Shown: positions 28,183 to 39,240, numbered from the stretch's first letter. The stretch is DNA of 64,000 bases from Motilimonas eburnea (GCF_021295345.1 NZ_JAIMJB010000007.1:124001-188000), one strand, 5' to 3'. Made by a program: numbers and translations. Notes: a model not told the origin generated them from the letters alone.

Positions 28183-29679
28183 TTATTTTTTATGAAACTT
28201 CATCATCCGCTTGCGTTTACGCTCTTGCGAAGCAGTGAGTTTATTTACCTTGCCCGCAAATGGGTTTTCACCCTCTTTAAATTCAACGCGAATGGGTGTG
28301 CCCATCAGATTTAGCGACTTTCTGAAGTAGTTGATCAAGTAACGCTTATAAGCATCTGGTAATGCTGATACCTGATTTCCATGTACGATGATACGCGGCG
28401 GATTGTAGCCACCCGCATGAGCATAGCGCAATTTAACACGGCGTCCTTTTACCAAAGGTGGCTGATGATCTTCTGCCGCCATTTGCATAATGCGGGTTAA
28501 CATGGACGTTGACACGCGCTTGGTCGCCGAGGTGTAAGCTTCTTGTACCGACTCGAACAAGTGACCCACACCGGTACCGTGTAAAGCTGAAATAAAGTGT
28601 ACTCGAGCAAAATCGATAAAGCCTAGACGGCGATCCAGCTCGCTTTTTACACGATCTTTCACTTCTGAATCAATACCATCCCACTTGTTGATCACCACGA
28701 TTAATGAGCGACCCGCATTCAGGGTGTAACCTAATAAACTTAGATCTTGATCTGAAATATTTTCACGCGCATCGATCACTAACATCACCACGTTAGCGTC
28801 TTCAATGGCTTTGAGGGTTTTAATTACCGAAAACTTCTCCACCGTTTCATACACTTTTTTACGGCGGCGAACCCCTGCCGTATCAATCAAGATGTACTCA
28901 CGATCATCACGTTTCATCGGGATATAGATACTGTCACGCGTGGTGCCCGGCGCATCGTAAACAATCACGCGTTGCTCACCAAGAATACGGTTGGTCAGAG
29001 TTGATTTACCCACATTTGGGCGGCCAATAATGGCCAATTTGATTGGCATATCGGCAAACGCTTGCTCTTGCTCAGCAATTTGGGCTTGTTCTAGGGCATC
29101 AAGCTCAGCCATGTCGATGTCGGACATCCCATCATTTTGCTCAAACTCAAACTCAGACTCGACTTCTGGCTCTGCCTCTGGCGCAAATTCCTCAAAGTCT
29201 TCAAATGCTTTTTCAATCAGAGAGCGAACGCCTTTACCATGGGCCGCTGCAATCTGGTACACCTCACCCAATGCTAATTTGTAAAACTCGCCAACGGCAG
29301 AATCCGCATCAATACCGTCGGTTTTGTTCGCGACCAGAAAAACCTTCTTTTCTTGCTTGCGTAAATGCATGGCAATGGCTTCATCGGCTACGGTCAAGCC
29401 GGCACGGGCATCTACCAAGAAAAAGACGGCATCCGCTTCTTCAATGGCTTGTAAAGATTGCCCCGCCATTAAGGCATCAATGCCTTCCTCATCGCCAGTG
29501 ATACCACCGGTATCCACTACGATAAAAGAATAATCAGCAACATTAGCCTGGCCATATTTGCGATCACGGGTTAAGCCGGGAAAATCGGCAACTAATGCAT
29601 CCCGCGTGCGAGTTAGTCGGTTAAATAAGGTAGATTTGCCAACATTTGGGCGTCCCACCAGAGCAAGCACAGGTAACAT
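28183..29679 (-). CDS. der: Ribosome biogenesis GTPase Der
   Basis: Der (EngA) is an essential double-GTPase acting in 50S subunit assembly. The 498-residue protein shows two complete G domains. The first has [14 protein letters not shown] near residue 8, DTGG near 56 and NKTDG near 118. The second has [14 protein letters not shown] near 218, DTAG near 265 and NKWDG near 330. A KH-like domain (about 375-465) and a Lys/Arg-rich tail follow. The linker between the G domains (about 165-205) is strongly acidic, as usual. It lies between bamB and yfgJ in the conserved hisS-yfgM-bamB-der block. Confidence 0.98.
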   Translation of the reverse strand: MLPVLALVGRPNVGKSTLFNRLTRTRDALVADFPGLTRDRKYGQANVADYSFIVVDTGGITGDEEGIDALMAGQSLQAIEEADAVFFLVDARAGLTVADEAIAMHLRKQEKKVFLVANKTDGIDADSAVGEFYKLALGEVYQIAAAHGKGVRSLIEKAFEDFEEFAPEAEPEVESEFEFEQNDGMSDIDMAELDALEQAQIAEQEQAFADMPIKLAIIGRPNVGKSTLTNRILGEQRVIVYDAPGTTRDSIYIPMKRDDREYILIDTAGVRRRKKVYETVEKFSVIKTLKAIEDANVVMLVIDARENISDQDLSLLGYTLNAGRSLIVVINKWDGIDSEVKDRVKSELDRRLGFIDFARVHFISALHGTGVGHLFESVQEAYTSATKRVSTSMLTRIMQMAAEDHQPPLVKGRRVKLRYAHAGGYNPPRIIVHGNQVSALPDAYKRYLINYFRKSLNLMGTPIRVEFKEGENPFAGKVNKLTASQERKRKRMMKFHKK

Positions 29680-29753
29680 CTTAATAATCCTATAAATAAC
29701 AAAGGCCCCTTAATCAATAAGGAGCCATTTAACAAAGAGTAACGAGCTGACGA

Positions 29754-30935
29754 TTATGGTCTCGCTAGCGCGATCACTTTTCCACTGCGAGTTTGCACGA
29801 TGATTTTATCACCATAAACAACAGGTGCCGTGTATAAACCATCACTGTCTAGCTCTTGTTGCGCAACAAATTTGCCGTCACGATCAAGCCAATGCAGGTA
29901 GCCTTCAGCATCACCCACAATGATGTAGTCACCCACCACGACAGGGGCAGTCAAGTTACGGTACTCCAGCTGAGTGTTACTCCAAACCTGCGCACCGGTT
30001 CGACGGTCAACAGCGTAGATATGGCTTTTCTCATCGGTTAAAAACAGATTAAAGCCACTGATGGCCATGGAGTTATAAGCCGAGTAATTGCGCTTCCATG
30101 TCGGCTCTGCCGCTTGTAAATCAAGAGAGACCAGGTCTCCGTTGTAAGCAATGACATAGGCCGTGGCACCGACAATAATAGGCTTGGCATCCACGTCTAC
30201 AATACGCTCTAACTCCGTTGCCCCTTTGGGTATCGCGATACGTCGCTCCCAAACAGGGATACCCGTTTCTGCAATCACAGCAACAAACTTACCGTCCGCG
30301 CGACCATAAAGAATGGCACCACCTGCTTCAACAGGCTCTGCCGAGCTGCGCAACGTTAGCGGGGGTTGATCGAAGTTAAGTTGCCATACTCGCTCGCCAC
30401 TGTATTCTTGAAAAGCGTGTAAATCACCTAAACTGTTATGCACTATGATACGGCCACCTTCTACTAGTGGCTTAGCAATCACCTCACCGCCAGTATTGGC
30501 TACCCAACGCACCTCACCCGTTTCAGCATCAATAGCAAACAACTGGGCATTTTCAGTGCCAACATAGATGGCATCGTAACTGGCCGTGATCGCACCCGAA
30601 ATTCTTGCGCTCTTATTCAAAGCATTCGATTCGTGGTTGCTAATATCTATGTTCCACAATTGCTTACCTGTGTTGACGTCTAACGCTTTGATCAAACCTT
30701 CACGGTCGGCAACAAACACTTGATTACCAATAAAGGCAGGCTGCAATTGGGAGTAATAATGTTCAACTCCATCACCGATTGACGAACGCCATTCGGTAAC
30801 AGGCTCATAAGACTGATTTATCACAGGCAATTCAGCCATGACAACGCTGTCTTCTTCTGAGTCGAACAAAGAGCACGCTTGTAGCATCAAACTTGATGTG
30901 CAAACTAGCGCGATCGTTTTCAACCATTTATCCAT
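29754..30935 (-). CDS. bamB: Outer-membrane assembly lipoprotein BamB
   Basis: BamB is the beta-propeller lipoprotein of the BAM complex, which inserts outer-membrane proteins. The 393-residue precursor has a lipoprotein signal with lipobox LQAC (Cys near 21). It is followed by repeated Trp-docking PQQ-like blades (for example DVNTGKQLW, DAETGEVRW, DRRTGAQVW), consistent with an eight-bladed propeller. It starts within the end of yfgM (8-base overlap) and precedes der, as in E. coli. Export to the periplasm and anchoring in the inner leaflet of the outer membrane are expected. Confidence 0.97.
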   Translation of the reverse strand: MDKWLKTIALVCTSSLMLQACSLFDSEEDSVVMAELPVINQSYEPVTEWRSSIGDGVEHYYSQLQPAFIGNQVFVADREGLIKALDVNTGKQLWNIDISNHESNALNKSARISGAITASYDAIYVGTENAQLFAIDAETGEVRWVANTGGEVIAKPLVEGGRIIVHNSLGDLHAFQEYSGERVWQLNFDQPPLTLRSSAEPVEAGGAILYGRADGKFVAVIAETGIPVWERRIAIPKGATELERIVDVDAKPIIVGATAYVIAYNGDLVSLDLQAAEPTWKRNYSAYNSMAISGFNLFLTDEKSHIYAVDRRTGAQVWSNTQLEYRNLTAPVVVGDYIIVGDAEGYLHWLDRDGKFVAQQELDSDGLYTAPVVYGDKIIVQTRSGKVIALARP

Positions 30936-31596
30936 TCACAACCTCATCCGCGGGAGTGCTTTCGATTGATGTTGCTGGTTGAGCTAAATCATCCAGCTTG
31001 ATTTTTAATGCTGGGTTGCCTGCTTCACCGCCAGCGGTCACCGCCGTTTGATAAGCGATTCTGGCTTGTTCGAGTTCGCCTTGTTGCAGGTAAATGTCAC
31101 CCTTAGCTTCCTCTACTTTGGCTTTAAAGGCTTCCTCTTTCACTTCAGCTAATGTCGCTAGTGCAGCATCAAATTGCTTCAACTCAGCCTGAACTCTGGC
31201 CAGTCTGAGATTAACAGTAGGGAGCAATATCTCACTTGCCTTGTTCTTTTTAAGCCAGTTCAGTTGATTTAATGCAAGCTCAAAGTCGCCTTTATCAACC
31301 GCAGACTTGGCTAACAACATTGCGGCCAATGCACCGTAGTTATTATCACTATTTTGATCGATGAAGGCTTGCGTTTTCGCCCAAGCGTCATCGCTGCCAC
31401 TTTCTAGCACTTCAATGGCTTGAGTATAGGCCACAGAGGCTTCTTCTTGAGCGACAATTTTTTGCTCATTATAGAAACGCCAACCCCATAATGCGCCTAA
31501 GCCAACGACGGTACCAAAAATCACTGCGGTACCGTTTTCTTTCCACCAATTCTTTATCGCATCAACCTGTTGTTCTTCGGTTTCGTAACCTACCAC
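30928..31596 (-). CDS. yfgM: YfgM, ancillary SecYEG/periplasmic chaperone protein
   Basis: YfgM is an inner-membrane protein that associates with SecYEG and PpiD to help periplasmic folding. I chose the GTG at 31596 (222 residues), because AAGGGG lies 6-7 bases upstream. A TTG at 31617 would overlap the hisS stop and has no ribosome site. One membrane helix (about residues 22-42, VIFGTVVGLGALWGW) follows the EEQQVDAIKNWWKENG opening typical of the family. The periplasmic remainder is made of TPR-like helices. The gene is sandwiched between hisS and bamB as in E. coli. Confidence 0.92.
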   Translation of the reverse strand: MVGYETEEQQVDAIKNWWKENGTAVIFGTVVGLGALWGWRFYNEQKIVAQEEASVAYTQAIEVLESGSDDAWAKTQAFIDQNSDNNYGALAAMLLAKSAVDKGDFELALNQLNWLKKNKASEILLPTVNLRLARVQAELKQFDAALATLAEVKEEAFKAKVEEAKGDIYLQQGELEQARIAYQTAVTAGGEAGNPALKIKLDDLAQPATSIESTPADEVVNG

Positions 31597-31606
31597 GTTA
31601 TACCCC

Positions 31607-32887
31607 TTACTTCTCAAGCATCATTGCGACGACATCAGCCATGGCTGTTTGTGCAACGGTTTGTTGTTCATTCTTCCCTGTTAGATCTTTGATGGTCACT
31701 TGCTGCTGGGCCATTTCTGACTCACCTAAGATCAACGCGATACGAGCGCCTGATTTATCAGCCCGCTTCATTTGTTTCTTAAAATTGCCACCACCGCAAT
31801 GGTTCATCACTTTAATACTTGGCAGCGCTTGGCGCAATTGCTGCGTAAGTAACATGCCTTGAATATCTGTGCCCTCGCCCACTAATACGGAATAAACATC
31901 GACAGCAGGCGTAATATCTTGGTTTAGATCTAAGGTTTCGAGCATTAAGACTAAACGCTCTAGGCCCATCGCAAAGCCAACCGCTGGGGTGGCTTTACCG
32001 CCGATTTGTTCAACTAAGCCGTCGTAACGACCACCCGCACACACGGTGCCTTGCGAGCCTAAACTTTGGGTAACCCACTCAAACACAGTGCGGTTGTAGT
32101 AGTCTAGACCACGCACTATCTTTTCATTAACGACATAGTTAACGCCTGCCGCGTCTAAAATTTGACAAAGCTTGGCAAAATGCTGTTTTGACTCTTCATC
32201 CAAGTAGTCAGATAACTTAGGCGCATCCACTAAAATGGCTTGTACTTGTTCATTTTTTGAGTCCAGTACACGGAGTGGATTAGTATGCATACGACGCTTG
32301 CAGTCTTCATCAAGGGCAGACTCGTGCTCCGTTAAAAAAGCCACCAGCGCATCACGATAAACAGCGCGGGCTTCGTTGGAGCCTAATGAGTTTAATTGCA
32401 GTTCAACGTGCTCGCTGATCCCCAATTTTTGCCAAAACTGCGCCGTCATTAAAATCACTTCAGCGTCAATATCTGCACTGGCCATACCAAACACTTCGAC
32501 ACCAAACTGATGAAACTGACGGTAACGGCCTTTTTGTGGTCGCTCATGACGAAACATAGGGCCGATATACCACAGGCGACGCTCTTGATTGTAAAGCAAG
32601 CCGTGCTCATTTCCCGCTCGTACGCAAGATGCCGTGCCCTCAGGACGCAGTGTTAAGCTGTCGCCATTACGGTCATCAAAGGTGTACATTTCTTTTTCAA
32701 CGATATCTGTCACTTCACCGATAGATCGCTTGAATAAATGGGTACTTTCAACGATCGGCATTCTTATTTCAGAATAGCCATAACTGCTGACAACTTGCTT
32801 TAAGGTATTTTCTACTTTTTGCCACACTGGCGTTTGTTCGGGTAAACAATCGTTCATCCCGCGAATAGCTTGGATCGATTTGGCCAC
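31607..32887 (-). CDS. hisS: Histidyl-tRNA synthetase
   Basis: HisS charges tRNA-His. The 426-residue class II synthetase has the expected blocks: the [11 protein letters not shown] start, motif 2 ([18 protein letters not shown] near residue 110), the histidine-specific [13 protein letters not shown] near 260, and motif 3 ([11 protein letters not shown] near 305). A C-terminal anticodon-binding domain covers about 330-426. Length agrees with E. coli (424). It is probably the first gene of hisS-yfgM-bamB-der, with its own promoter in the gap after ispG, although read-through from the upstream block is possible. Two tRNA-His genes lie near 55.6 and 56.2 kb. Confidence 0.98.
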   Translation of the reverse strand: MAKSIQAIRGMNDCLPEQTPVWQKVENTLKQVVSSYGYSEIRMPIVESTHLFKRSIGEVTDIVEKEMYTFDDRNGDSLTLRPEGTASCVRAGNEHGLLYNQERRLWYIGPMFRHERPQKGRYRQFHQFGVEVFGMASADIDAEVILMTAQFWQKLGISEHVELQLNSLGSNEARAVYRDALVAFLTEHESALDEDCKRRMHTNPLRVLDSKNEQVQAILVDAPKLSDYLDEESKQHFAKLCQILDAAGVNYVVNEKIVRGLDYYNRTVFEWVTQSLGSQGTVCAGGRYDGLVEQIGGKATPAVGFAMGLERLVLMLETLDLNQDITPAVDVYSVLVGEGTDIQGMLLTQQLRQALPSIKVMNHCGGGNFKKQMKRADKSGARIALILGESEMAQQQVTIKDLTGKNEQQTVAQTAMADVVAMMLEK

Positions 32888-32932
32888 TTGAAATTCCGTT
32901 CTATTTAAGATGATGGCTGGAAATTAGCAGGC

Positions 32933-32971
32933 ATTATAGGGATTTTTACTAGCCAGGTAAAACCTGGCTAG
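32933..32971 (-). promoter_or_regulatory. hisS promoter with overlapping hairpin
   Basis: On the minus strand TTTACC (32961-32956) and a perfect TATAAT (32938-32933) are 17 bases apart, upstream of hisS. The -35 lies in a strong inverted repeat, CTAGCCAGG (32949-32957) and CCTGGCTAG (32963-32971). There is no T run after that hairpin, so it is not a classical terminator. It may act as an operator or as an RNA processing stem in read-through transcripts from ispG. Confidence 0.55.
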
Positions 32972-32986
32972 GAATGAATGCAGTAA

Positions 32987-34102
32987 TTACTGGTTTTGTA
33001 TTTCTATTTTTTTACTTGGATCAAGGGTCGACACACGTGCGCGGATTTTCGCTTCTAATAACTCAACCAATTTGTCGTTATCAAAACGCTCTTTTTGCCT
33101 AACACCGTCTTCATAATAGCCACTTTTATTATTGCTGCCCGTGATCCCCAAATCAGAAATCAGCGCTTCGCCTGGGCCATTAACCACACAACCTATGATG
33201 GAGACATCAAGGGGAGTGGAGATGTCCTCAAGGCGTTGCTCAAGAGCATTGACCGTGTTTATCACATCAAATTCTTGACGTGAGCAACTTGGACAAGCAA
33301 TAAAATTAATGCCTCGGCTCCGAATTCGCAGTGATTTTAATATATCAAAAGCGACTTTCACTTCTTCTACCGGATCGGCTGCCAACGACACGCGTAAAGT
33401 ATCACCGATACCTTCGGCCAATAACATGCCTAAGCCTACGGCGGATTTTACCGAGCCACTGCGAAACCCGCCCGCTTCGGTAATGCCTAAATGAAGGGGC
33501 TGCACGATTTGTTTAGCAAGCAGGCGATATGCGCCGACGGCTAAAAACACATCGGACGCTTTCACGCTAACTTTAAACTGATCGAAATTCAACCTATCTA
33601 AAATATCGACATGGCGCATCGCTGATTCTAGTAACGCTTCGGCCGTAGGCTCACCGTATTTCTCTTGAATATCGCGCTCTAACGAACCGCCATTCACGCC
33701 GATACGAATAGGAATATTTTTGTCTCTGGCACAATCCACCACAGCACGAATACGATCTTCTCGGCCGATATTGCCCGGGTTAATACGTAAACAATCGACA
33801 CCATATTCGGCCACTTTAAGGGCGATGCGATAGTCAAAATGAATATCTGCGACTAAAGGAACAGAAACTTGCTGCTTAATGAGCTTAAATGCTTCGGCTG
33901 CATCCATGGTAGGCACAGACACGCGAACGATATCGGCGCCCACGTCCTCTAATGATTTGATTTGCTTAACCGTTGCCTCGACGTCCGTGGTGCGGGTATT
34001 GGTCATGGATTGCACCGCGATAGGCGCATCGCCGCCAACCGGTACATTACCCACCATAATTTGGGTGCTTTGACGTCGTTTAATCGGGGATGTTTGATGC
34101 AT
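32987..34102 (-). CDS. ispG: 4-hydroxy-3-methylbut-2-enyl-diphosphate synthase
   Basis: IspG (GcpE) carries out the penultimate step of the MEP isoprenoid pathway, reducing MEcPP to HMBPP with a 4Fe-4S cluster. The 371-residue protein has the TIM-barrel part with KVSVKASD and the cluster cysteines in [12 protein letters not shown] near 270 and [10 protein letters not shown] near 305. Length is one residue shorter than in E. coli. It is 6 bases after rodZ, as in other gammaproteobacteria, so it is almost certainly co-transcribed with the rlmN-pilF-rodZ block. Confidence 0.98.
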   Translation of the reverse strand: MHQTSPIKRRQSTQIMVGNVPVGGDAPIAVQSMTNTRTTDVEATVKQIKSLEDVGADIVRVSVPTMDAAEAFKLIKQQVSVPLVADIHFDYRIALKVAEYGVDCLRINPGNIGREDRIRAVVDCARDKNIPIRIGVNGGSLERDIQEKYGEPTAEALLESAMRHVDILDRLNFDQFKVSVKASDVFLAVGAYRLLAKQIVQPLHLGITEAGGFRSGSVKSAVGLGMLLAEGIGDTLRVSLAADPVEEVKVAFDILKSLRIRSRGINFIACPSCSRQEFDVINTVNALEQRLEDISTPLDVSIIGCVVNGPGEALISDLGITGSNNKSGYYEDGVRQKERFDNDKLVELLEAKIRARVSTLDPSKKIEIQNQ

Positions 34103-34108
34103 AACTCG

Positions 34109-35077
34109 TTATTCTTTTACTGGTAATTCAAAGCGTGCAATTTTACCCGCTTTATACTGAGACATATCATAGGCTTTGCCGTTATAGGAGATGGCCACCG
34201 CCTTAGGTGCACCTATGGTGAATTTAAACGGCGCTTTACCTGATAATGTCAAGCTGGTGCCCTTTTCTTTCACGCCAATGGCCAAGGTTTCACCCTCCAC
34301 ATCGGTTACCTTGATCCAACAATCGTTAGAGAAAGTGAAATCGACCGTTAACACAGAGTCATCAACCTCTGGCGATACGGTGGGCTCTGCCGCTTGCACA
34401 TCTGACTCATCGGCAATAGCTTGCTCTGGTGCTTCACTTTCATCTGTGGTGTTTTCTTCAACTTGCGCTGCAGGCTCATTCTCAGCGGCATCGCTTGGCT
34501 GTTCAATGTTTACTTCAACAGGAATGGCTTGAGGTAACACAGACTCGGCTTGCTCGCTTATCGCTTGCTGAACCGGCAAATCTTTTGTTGCATGCTCAGG
34601 TTCAATGGACGCGATGATGCTCTCATTCACTAACTGCTCAGAAGTAGCCGGCTCTAAACTGGCCTTTTGCAACCACCACCAAACCAGCATACCCACTAAG
34701 GCAACGCCGATAGCCCAGCTTACCCAGGTTAGACGGTTGTTGTGAGCTTCTTGTTGAGTGCGCTGTGAGAAACTTTGCATCGGGGTCTGACTCGGCTCTT
34801 TAATGCCTAAGCTGTAATAAGCATTTAAGATATCTTCTTCACTGATGCCTAAGATCCTAGCGTAAGCTTTTAAATAGCCTTTAATGAAGGTAGCCGACAC
34901 TTTTGGATCAAAGGTTTCGTTTTCTATGTCGTTAATATTGTGCGCCCGTAAGTTTAAGCGAGCGGCAATATCGGTGACCGTCAAGCCCTGTTTTTCACGC
35001 TCTGCACGTAACATGGGGCCTGGGCCGCTTGGGCCCATGTCTTGAATTTCTTCTGGGGCGTTATTTTCAGTATTCAT
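34109..35077 (-). CDS. rodZ: Cytoskeletal protein RodZ
   Basis: RodZ links MreB filaments to the cell-wall elongation machinery. The 322-residue protein has a cytoplasmic helix-turn-helix domain at about residues 22-90 (LRAEREKQGLTVTDIAARLN). One transmembrane helix follows at about 117-135. Then comes an acidic low-complexity periplasmic linker rich in Glu, Ala and Val (about 150-240). The C-terminal DUF4115 beta domain (about 243-320) carries FTFSNDCWIKVTD. It overlaps pilF by 11 bases upstream and abuts ispG, the conserved order. Confidence 0.96.
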   Translation of the reverse strand: MNTENNAPEEIQDMGPSGPGPMLRAEREKQGLTVTDIAARLNLRAHNINDIENETFDPKVSATFIKGYLKAYARILGISEEDILNAYYSLGIKEPSQTPMQSFSQRTQQEAHNNRLTWVSWAIGVALVGMLVWWWLQKASLEPATSEQLVNESIIASIEPEHATKDLPVQQAISEQAESVLPQAIPVEVNIEQPSDAAENEPAAQVEENTTDESEAPEQAIADESDVQAAEPTVSPEVDDSVLTVDFTFSNDCWIKVTDVEGETLAIGVKEKGTSLTLSGKAPFKFTIGAPKAVAISYNGKAYDMSQYKAGKIARFELPVKE

Positions 35078-35831
35078 TATTTAAATATCGTTGTGACTCA
35101 ATCGATTGAGGAAATTTATTGACTAAACGTCTGCCAAAGGATCTGACTGCCGTTTCACGATTTTGAGCTGATTCTAGACGGATCCAAGTCCACAGGCTTT
35201 GTGGAGAATCTTTCGCCACTTTTTGATACTGCAATAGTACGGTTCGCGCGTCTTCAAATTTTTCTTGAGTGACATAGATAGAGGCAATCTCAATCAAAGA
35301 GACGGCCCTTCTCGGACTGTGTGACAGCGCATTGTTAAAATAGGTTAAGGCTTTATCAAGATCACCGGACTTTTTAGCGCATAAGCCGGCATTTTCGTAG
35401 GTATCTCCTACCCGAACATAGCTACTGATACTCACGGCTCTTAAGAATTGCTCTTCCGCCGCTTTATATTTTTGCTCTCGGCACAAGAAGGTACCGTAGT
35501 TATTCATGGTATCCGCATCATTGCGACCGAGCGACAAGGCTTGACGATAGGATTTCTCCGCTAACCTAGGCTCATTAACCACCTCATAATAATAGGCCAA
35601 TGCGCGATGTATTTCAGGATCGCGAGTATTGTAAGACAAGGCTTTTTCTAAATTAAACTTGGCTTGCTCAGTGTTTCCTTGTTGTAAGTATTGAATACCT
35701 AATTGCATCCTTGCTTTAGCCGCGCCATCGTAATCAACGGTTTGGCTAACACTTTTTCCTGCCACTGTAGTTTCACTGACACAACCCAGTAGACTCAATA
35801 AAACGCCTGCACCTAGGATAAGTTTTTTCAT
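35067..35831 (-). CDS. pilF: Type IV pilus biogenesis/stability lipoprotein PilF (PilW)
   Basis: PilF is the pilotin needed for outer-membrane assembly of the type IV pilus secretin. From the ATG at 35831 (a TTG three codons upstream is less likely) the 254-residue precursor has a signal with lipobox LLGC (Cys near 17). Six or so TPR repeats follow: ARMQLGIQYLQQGNTEQAKF, then units near 70, 105, 140, 175. It lies between rlmN and rodZ, the standard neighbourhood. The presence of pilF implies a type IV pilus system elsewhere in the genome. Confidence 0.93.
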   Translation of the reverse strand: MKKLILGAGVLLSLLGCVSETTVAGKSVSQTVDYDGAAKARMQLGIQYLQQGNTEQAKFNLEKALSYNTRDPEIHRALAYYYEVVNEPRLAEKSYRQALSLGRNDADTMNNYGTFLCREQKYKAAEEQFLRAVSISSYVRVGDTYENAGLCAKKSGDLDKALTYFNNALSHSPRRAVSLIEIASIYVTQEKFEDARTVLLQYQKVAKDSPQSLWTWIRLESAQNRETAVRSFGRRLVNKFPQSIESQRYLNNEY

Positions 35832-35852
35832 ATACCACAAGTATCTAACAAA

Positions 35853-36980
35853 TCATTGTGTCATTGTGACGGAAATTGTCTCGCCTTGCATCCGTTTTTT
35901 AGCAGTTCTTTTTGTTCTATCAATCACATCGCCCACTAATTGACCACAAGCGGCATCAATATCGTCACCCCGCGTCTTACGAACCGTCACGGTGTAACCA
36001 TACTCTTGTAATACTTTGTTAAATCGATCTACACGGCTGTTGCTCGGTTTAGCATAATCCGACTCAGGGAAAGGGTTAAATGGGATCAGGTTGATCTTAC
36101 AAGGCAAGTCTTTAACCAAATGCGCCAACTCATGGGCCAAGTCGGTCGAGTCATTATAATGATCCAGTAACACATATTCGATGGTCACTTTACCGCGGTT
36201 AGCTTTCGATTTAGCGATATAACGTCTAACGCCATCTAAAAAGTCTTGAATATTGTACTTATCGTTGATCGGCATCATCTCCGAGCGAAGCTGGTCGTTA
36301 GGCGCATGTAATGAAATAGCCAATGCCACGTCTATTTTATCACCTAAAATATCCAATGCTGGCACCACACCTGAGGTTGAAACCGTCACGCGGCGCTTTG
36401 ATAAGGCAAAACCCAGATCATCAAGCATCAGCTCTAATGCCGGTACAAGGTTTTTCATATTCAGTAGTGGCTCACCCATGCCCATCATAACCACATTAGT
36501 GATAGGGCGCTGGCCAGTACCATTGGCTTTCACAGGACCAATTATTTTAGCCGCACGCCACACTTGACCAATGATTTCAGATACAGACAAGTTGCGGTTA
36601 AAACCTTGTTGCGCCGTCGAACAAAATTTACATTCAAGGGCACAACCCACTTGAGAAGAAACACATAAAGTGGCCCTATCCCCTTCTGGTATATAAACGG
36701 TTTCAACGTCTTGGTTGCCTACTTTCATCGCCCATTTGATGGTGCCATCGGCACTGCGCTGCTCAAATGAGACTTCCGGTGCTTTGATCTCCGCTCGCTG
36801 TTTCAGTTTTTCGCGCATTTGCTTATTGATGTTGGTCATTTCATCAAAGTCATCAACACCAAAATGGTAAATCCACTTCATCACTTGGTCGGCGCGAAAC
36901 GGCTTTTCACCCATATCGGCGAAAAACTGGCGTAAGCCGGCACGGTTTAAATCAAGTAGGTTTATTTTTTGATCAGACAT
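35853..36980 (-). CDS. rlmN: Dual-specificity 23S rRNA/tRNA methyltransferase RlmN
   Basis: RlmN is a radical-SAM enzyme that methylates C2 of A2503 in 23S rRNA and A37 in some tRNAs. The 375-residue protein holds the CxxxCxxC cluster motif (CALECKFCS near 115-123) and GMGEPLLN near 170. The two catalytic cysteines are visible as the first Cys of the SSQVGCA region's partner and the C-terminal ACGQL Cys near 345. The N-terminal helix-rich domain ([12 protein letters not shown] near 22) is intact. It precedes pilF and follows ndk, as in E. coli and Shewanella. Confidence 0.97.
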   Translation of the reverse strand: MSDQKINLLDLNRAGLRQFFADMGEKPFRADQVMKWIYHFGVDDFDEMTNINKQMREKLKQRAEIKAPEVSFEQRSADGTIKWAMKVGNQDVETVYIPEGDRATLCVSSQVGCALECKFCSTAQQGFNRNLSVSEIIGQVWRAAKIIGPVKANGTGQRPITNVVMMGMGEPLLNMKNLVPALELMLDDLGFALSKRRVTVSTSGVVPALDILGDKIDVALAISLHAPNDQLRSEMMPINDKYNIQDFLDGVRRYIAKSKANRGKVTIEYVLLDHYNDSTDLAHELAHLVKDLPCKINLIPFNPFPESDYAKPSNSRVDRFNKVLQEYGYTVTVRKTRGDDIDAACGQLVGDVIDRTKRTAKKRMQGETISVTMTQ

Positions 36981-37061
36981 AAGCTCTCACAGCGGTGGAT
37001 TACAGCTAAAAATTGGTCGCGAATTGTACAAAGTTTATAACGAGGATACTAGAGCAGATTA

Positions 37062-37090
37062 GACAAAAAGCATTGGCACTGCCAATGCCT
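37062..37090 (-). terminator. ndk terminator
   Basis: GCATTGGC (37070-37077) pairs with GCCAATGC (37081-37088). On the minus strand TTTTTG follows. It lies 12 bases past the ndk stop and should separate ndk from rlmN. Confidence 0.8.
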
Positions 37091-37099
37091 CTTGTTTAG

Positions 37100-37531
37100 T
37101 TATGATTTTGCAGAAAAAATTTCGTCATCAGTAAAGAAGTAAGCGATTTCACGCTGCGCTGATTCTGGGCTATCAGAGCCGTGAACGCAGTTTTCACGAA
37201 CCGAAGAGGCAAAATCTGCACGTATGGTGCCTGGCGCAGCTTCTTCAAAGTTGGTCTTACCCATGATTTCTCTGTTTCTGGCAATCGCATCTTCGCCTTC
37301 AAGTACTTGCACCATAATAGGCCCTGACGTCATAAAGCCAATGAGTGGCTCATAAAAGGGACGGCCAAGGTGCTCGGCATAAAAACCAGCAGCTTGTTCT
37401 TGATCTAATTGCAGCATTTTTGCCGCAACAATTTTCAATCCAGCTTGTTCAAATCGCTGATAGATGGTGCCAATTAAATTACGTTTAACTGCATCCGGCT
37501 TAATAATCGAGAAGGTTGTTTCTACAGCCAT
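37100..37531 (-). CDS. ndk: Nucleoside diphosphate kinase
   Basis: Ndk exchanges the terminal phosphate among nucleoside triphosphates through a phosphohistidine. I chose the ATG at 37531 ([18 protein letters not shown]) because it gives exactly the E. coli length, 143 residues, with AGGA 8 bases upstream. A longer frame adds six non-conserved residues. The active-site motif [12 protein letters not shown] near residue 114 contains the catalytic His, and NxIG-type and [14 protein letters not shown] segments are intact. It has its own terminator and is divergent from the HD-GYP response-regulator gene. Confidence 0.98.
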   Translation of the reverse strand: MAVETTFSIIKPDAVKRNLIGTIYQRFEQAGLKIVAAKMLQLDQEQAAGFYAEHLGRPFYEPLIGFMTSGPIMVQVLEGEDAIARNREIMGKTNFEEAAPGTIRADFASSVRENCVHGSDSPESAQREIAYFFTDDEIFSAKS

Positions 37532-37704
37532 GTACATCATCCTATTCATTTCTTACATTTTTTAGAGCCACGATTATAGGCATAGCCTATGTTAAAGCCA
37601 AGTTAAGACGTGATGACAACCAAACTCTTCTTGTCGAATATTTGAAAACTCAAAGAGATAGTCTATTTCTTAAATATACCGATTTTACTTTGATCAGGCA
37701 GCCC

Positions 37705-39207
37705 ATGGATGACGATATTCTAATTATCGATGATGACGAACAGGTGTCGGACAGTGCGATGCAGCATTGGACTGTGCTCATTGTTGATGATGAATCTGAA
37801 GTACATCGTATTACCAAAGTGACCTTAAGTCAGTTTCGTTTTGATGATAAAAGCATTCATTTTTTACACGCCTACTCCGCCAGCGAAGCAAGAGAAATTT
37901 TGCGCACCGAATCCGACATTGCCTTAGTGCTACTGGATGTGGTCATGGAGACAGACGATGCGGGTTTACAGGTTGTTAAATATATTCGTGATGAACTCGA
38001 TAATCACAGTATTCGGATCGTGTTACGCACAGGTCAACCCGGTCAAGCCCCCGAAGATGATGTCGTTGAAAGCTATGACATTAACGATTACAAAGATAAG
38101 ACAGAACTCACCTCACAAAAGCTACGCACCTTGATCCGGGCCAGTCTGCGCTCCTATCGCGATATCTGCAGCCTACAACGAAACAAACGCGGTTTAGAAA
38201 AAGTGATTCAGGCCTCCAAAGGCATTTTTGAAAAAACTGCTCTAGAAAGCTTTGTTGAAGGGGCGCTCGAGCAATTAACGGCCCTGCTTGAGTTAGAAGA
38301 CACCACCATCTACAACATTAAGCACGCCTATGAACTGAAAAATACCGCACTAGAAATGTTGCACTCCACTGCTGATGATAAAAGTAGCGAAGGTGACTTA
38401 CAAAACCACTCCATTTTGCAACAAGCCATTCAAGAAAAAGCCAATATATATCAAGAAAATGAAGTTGTAATTTACTGTAAAAACCCACGCCATAACCTGA
38501 TTTTTCATATTGAAGGTACCAGAGAGTTAGGTGATGTCGATATTCACCTGCTGAATTTATTCACTGAAAACATTGTCGTAGCTCTTGAAAATATTCGTTT
38601 GAACGAGGTCATCGAAGATAACCAAAAAGAGATCATGTACCGTTTAGGTGAGGTCGTTGAAAGCCGCTCAAAAGAATCGGGTAGCCATGTTAAGCGCGTT
38701 GCTAATTACACGGCATTATTAGCTAAACTATCTGGGCTCGAGGCTGAGCAAGTAGAAACCTTAAAACAAGCTTCTCCCTTACACGATATCGGTAAAGTAG
38801 GCATTCCCGATGCCGTACTAAACAAGCCCGCTAAGCTCGATCCTGCTGAATGGGAAATCATGAAGACCCATGCCAAACTGGGCTACGATATGCTGTATGA
38901 CTCGGATATTCCTATTTTGCGCACCGGTGCAGCCATTGCTATGTACCACCACGAAAAGTGGGATGGTAGCGGTTACCCCAATGGCCTCAAAGAAGAAGAC
39001 ATTCCCATTGAAGGCAGATTAACCGCATTAGCCGATGTGTTTGATGCCCTAGGTTCAAAACGCTGTTATAAAGAGCCATGGGGGATTGACGAGATCATGG
39101 ATTTAATCAACAGTGAATCAGGCAAACACTTTGATCCTAAATTGGTCAAAATACTGAATGAGAATTTAGATTTATTCTTGGAGATAAAGGGGAAATATCA
39201 AGATTAG
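37705..39207 (+). CDS. DUF3369-containing HD-GYP response regulator
   Basis: A 500-residue two-component output protein that should degrade c-di-GMP. I chose the ATG at 37705 (MDDDILIIDDDEQVSDSAM); longer frames run into the ndk start on the other strand. Residues about 25-145 are a receiver domain with the acidic pair in VDDES and phosphoacceptor Asp in LVLLDVVM. A DUF3369 GAF-like domain follows (about 165-320). The HD-GYP domain (about 330-495) has HDIGK near 374 and the intact HHEKWDGSGYP near 425, so it is likely an active phosphodiesterase. No sensor kinase is adjacent. The gene ends just before the tRNA-Asp array. Confidence 0.92.
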   Translation: MDDDILIIDDDEQVSDSAMQHWTVLIVDDESEVHRITKVTLSQFRFDDKSIHFLHAYSASEAREILRTESDIALVLLDVVMETDDAGLQVVKYIRDELDNHSIRIVLRTGQPGQAPEDDVVESYDINDYKDKTELTSQKLRTLIRASLRSYRDICSLQRNKRGLEKVIQASKGIFEKTALESFVEGALEQLTALLELEDTTIYNIKHAYELKNTALEMLHSTADDKSSEGDLQNHSILQQAIQEKANIYQENEVVIYCKNPRHNLIFHIEGTRELGDVDIHLLNLFTENIVVALENIRLNEVIEDNQKEIMYRLGEVVESRSKESGSHVKRVANYTALLAKLSGLEAEQVETLKQASPLHDIGKVGIPDAVLNKPAKLDPAEWEIMKTHAKLGYDMLYDSDIPILRTGAAIAMYHHEKWDGSGYPNGLKEEDIPIEGRLTALADVFDALGSKRCYKEPWGIDEIMDLINSESGKHFDPKLVKILNENLDLFLEIKGKYQD

Positions 39208-39240
39208 GAGAGAATCTGTTTTGCTCCGTTGATACGATAT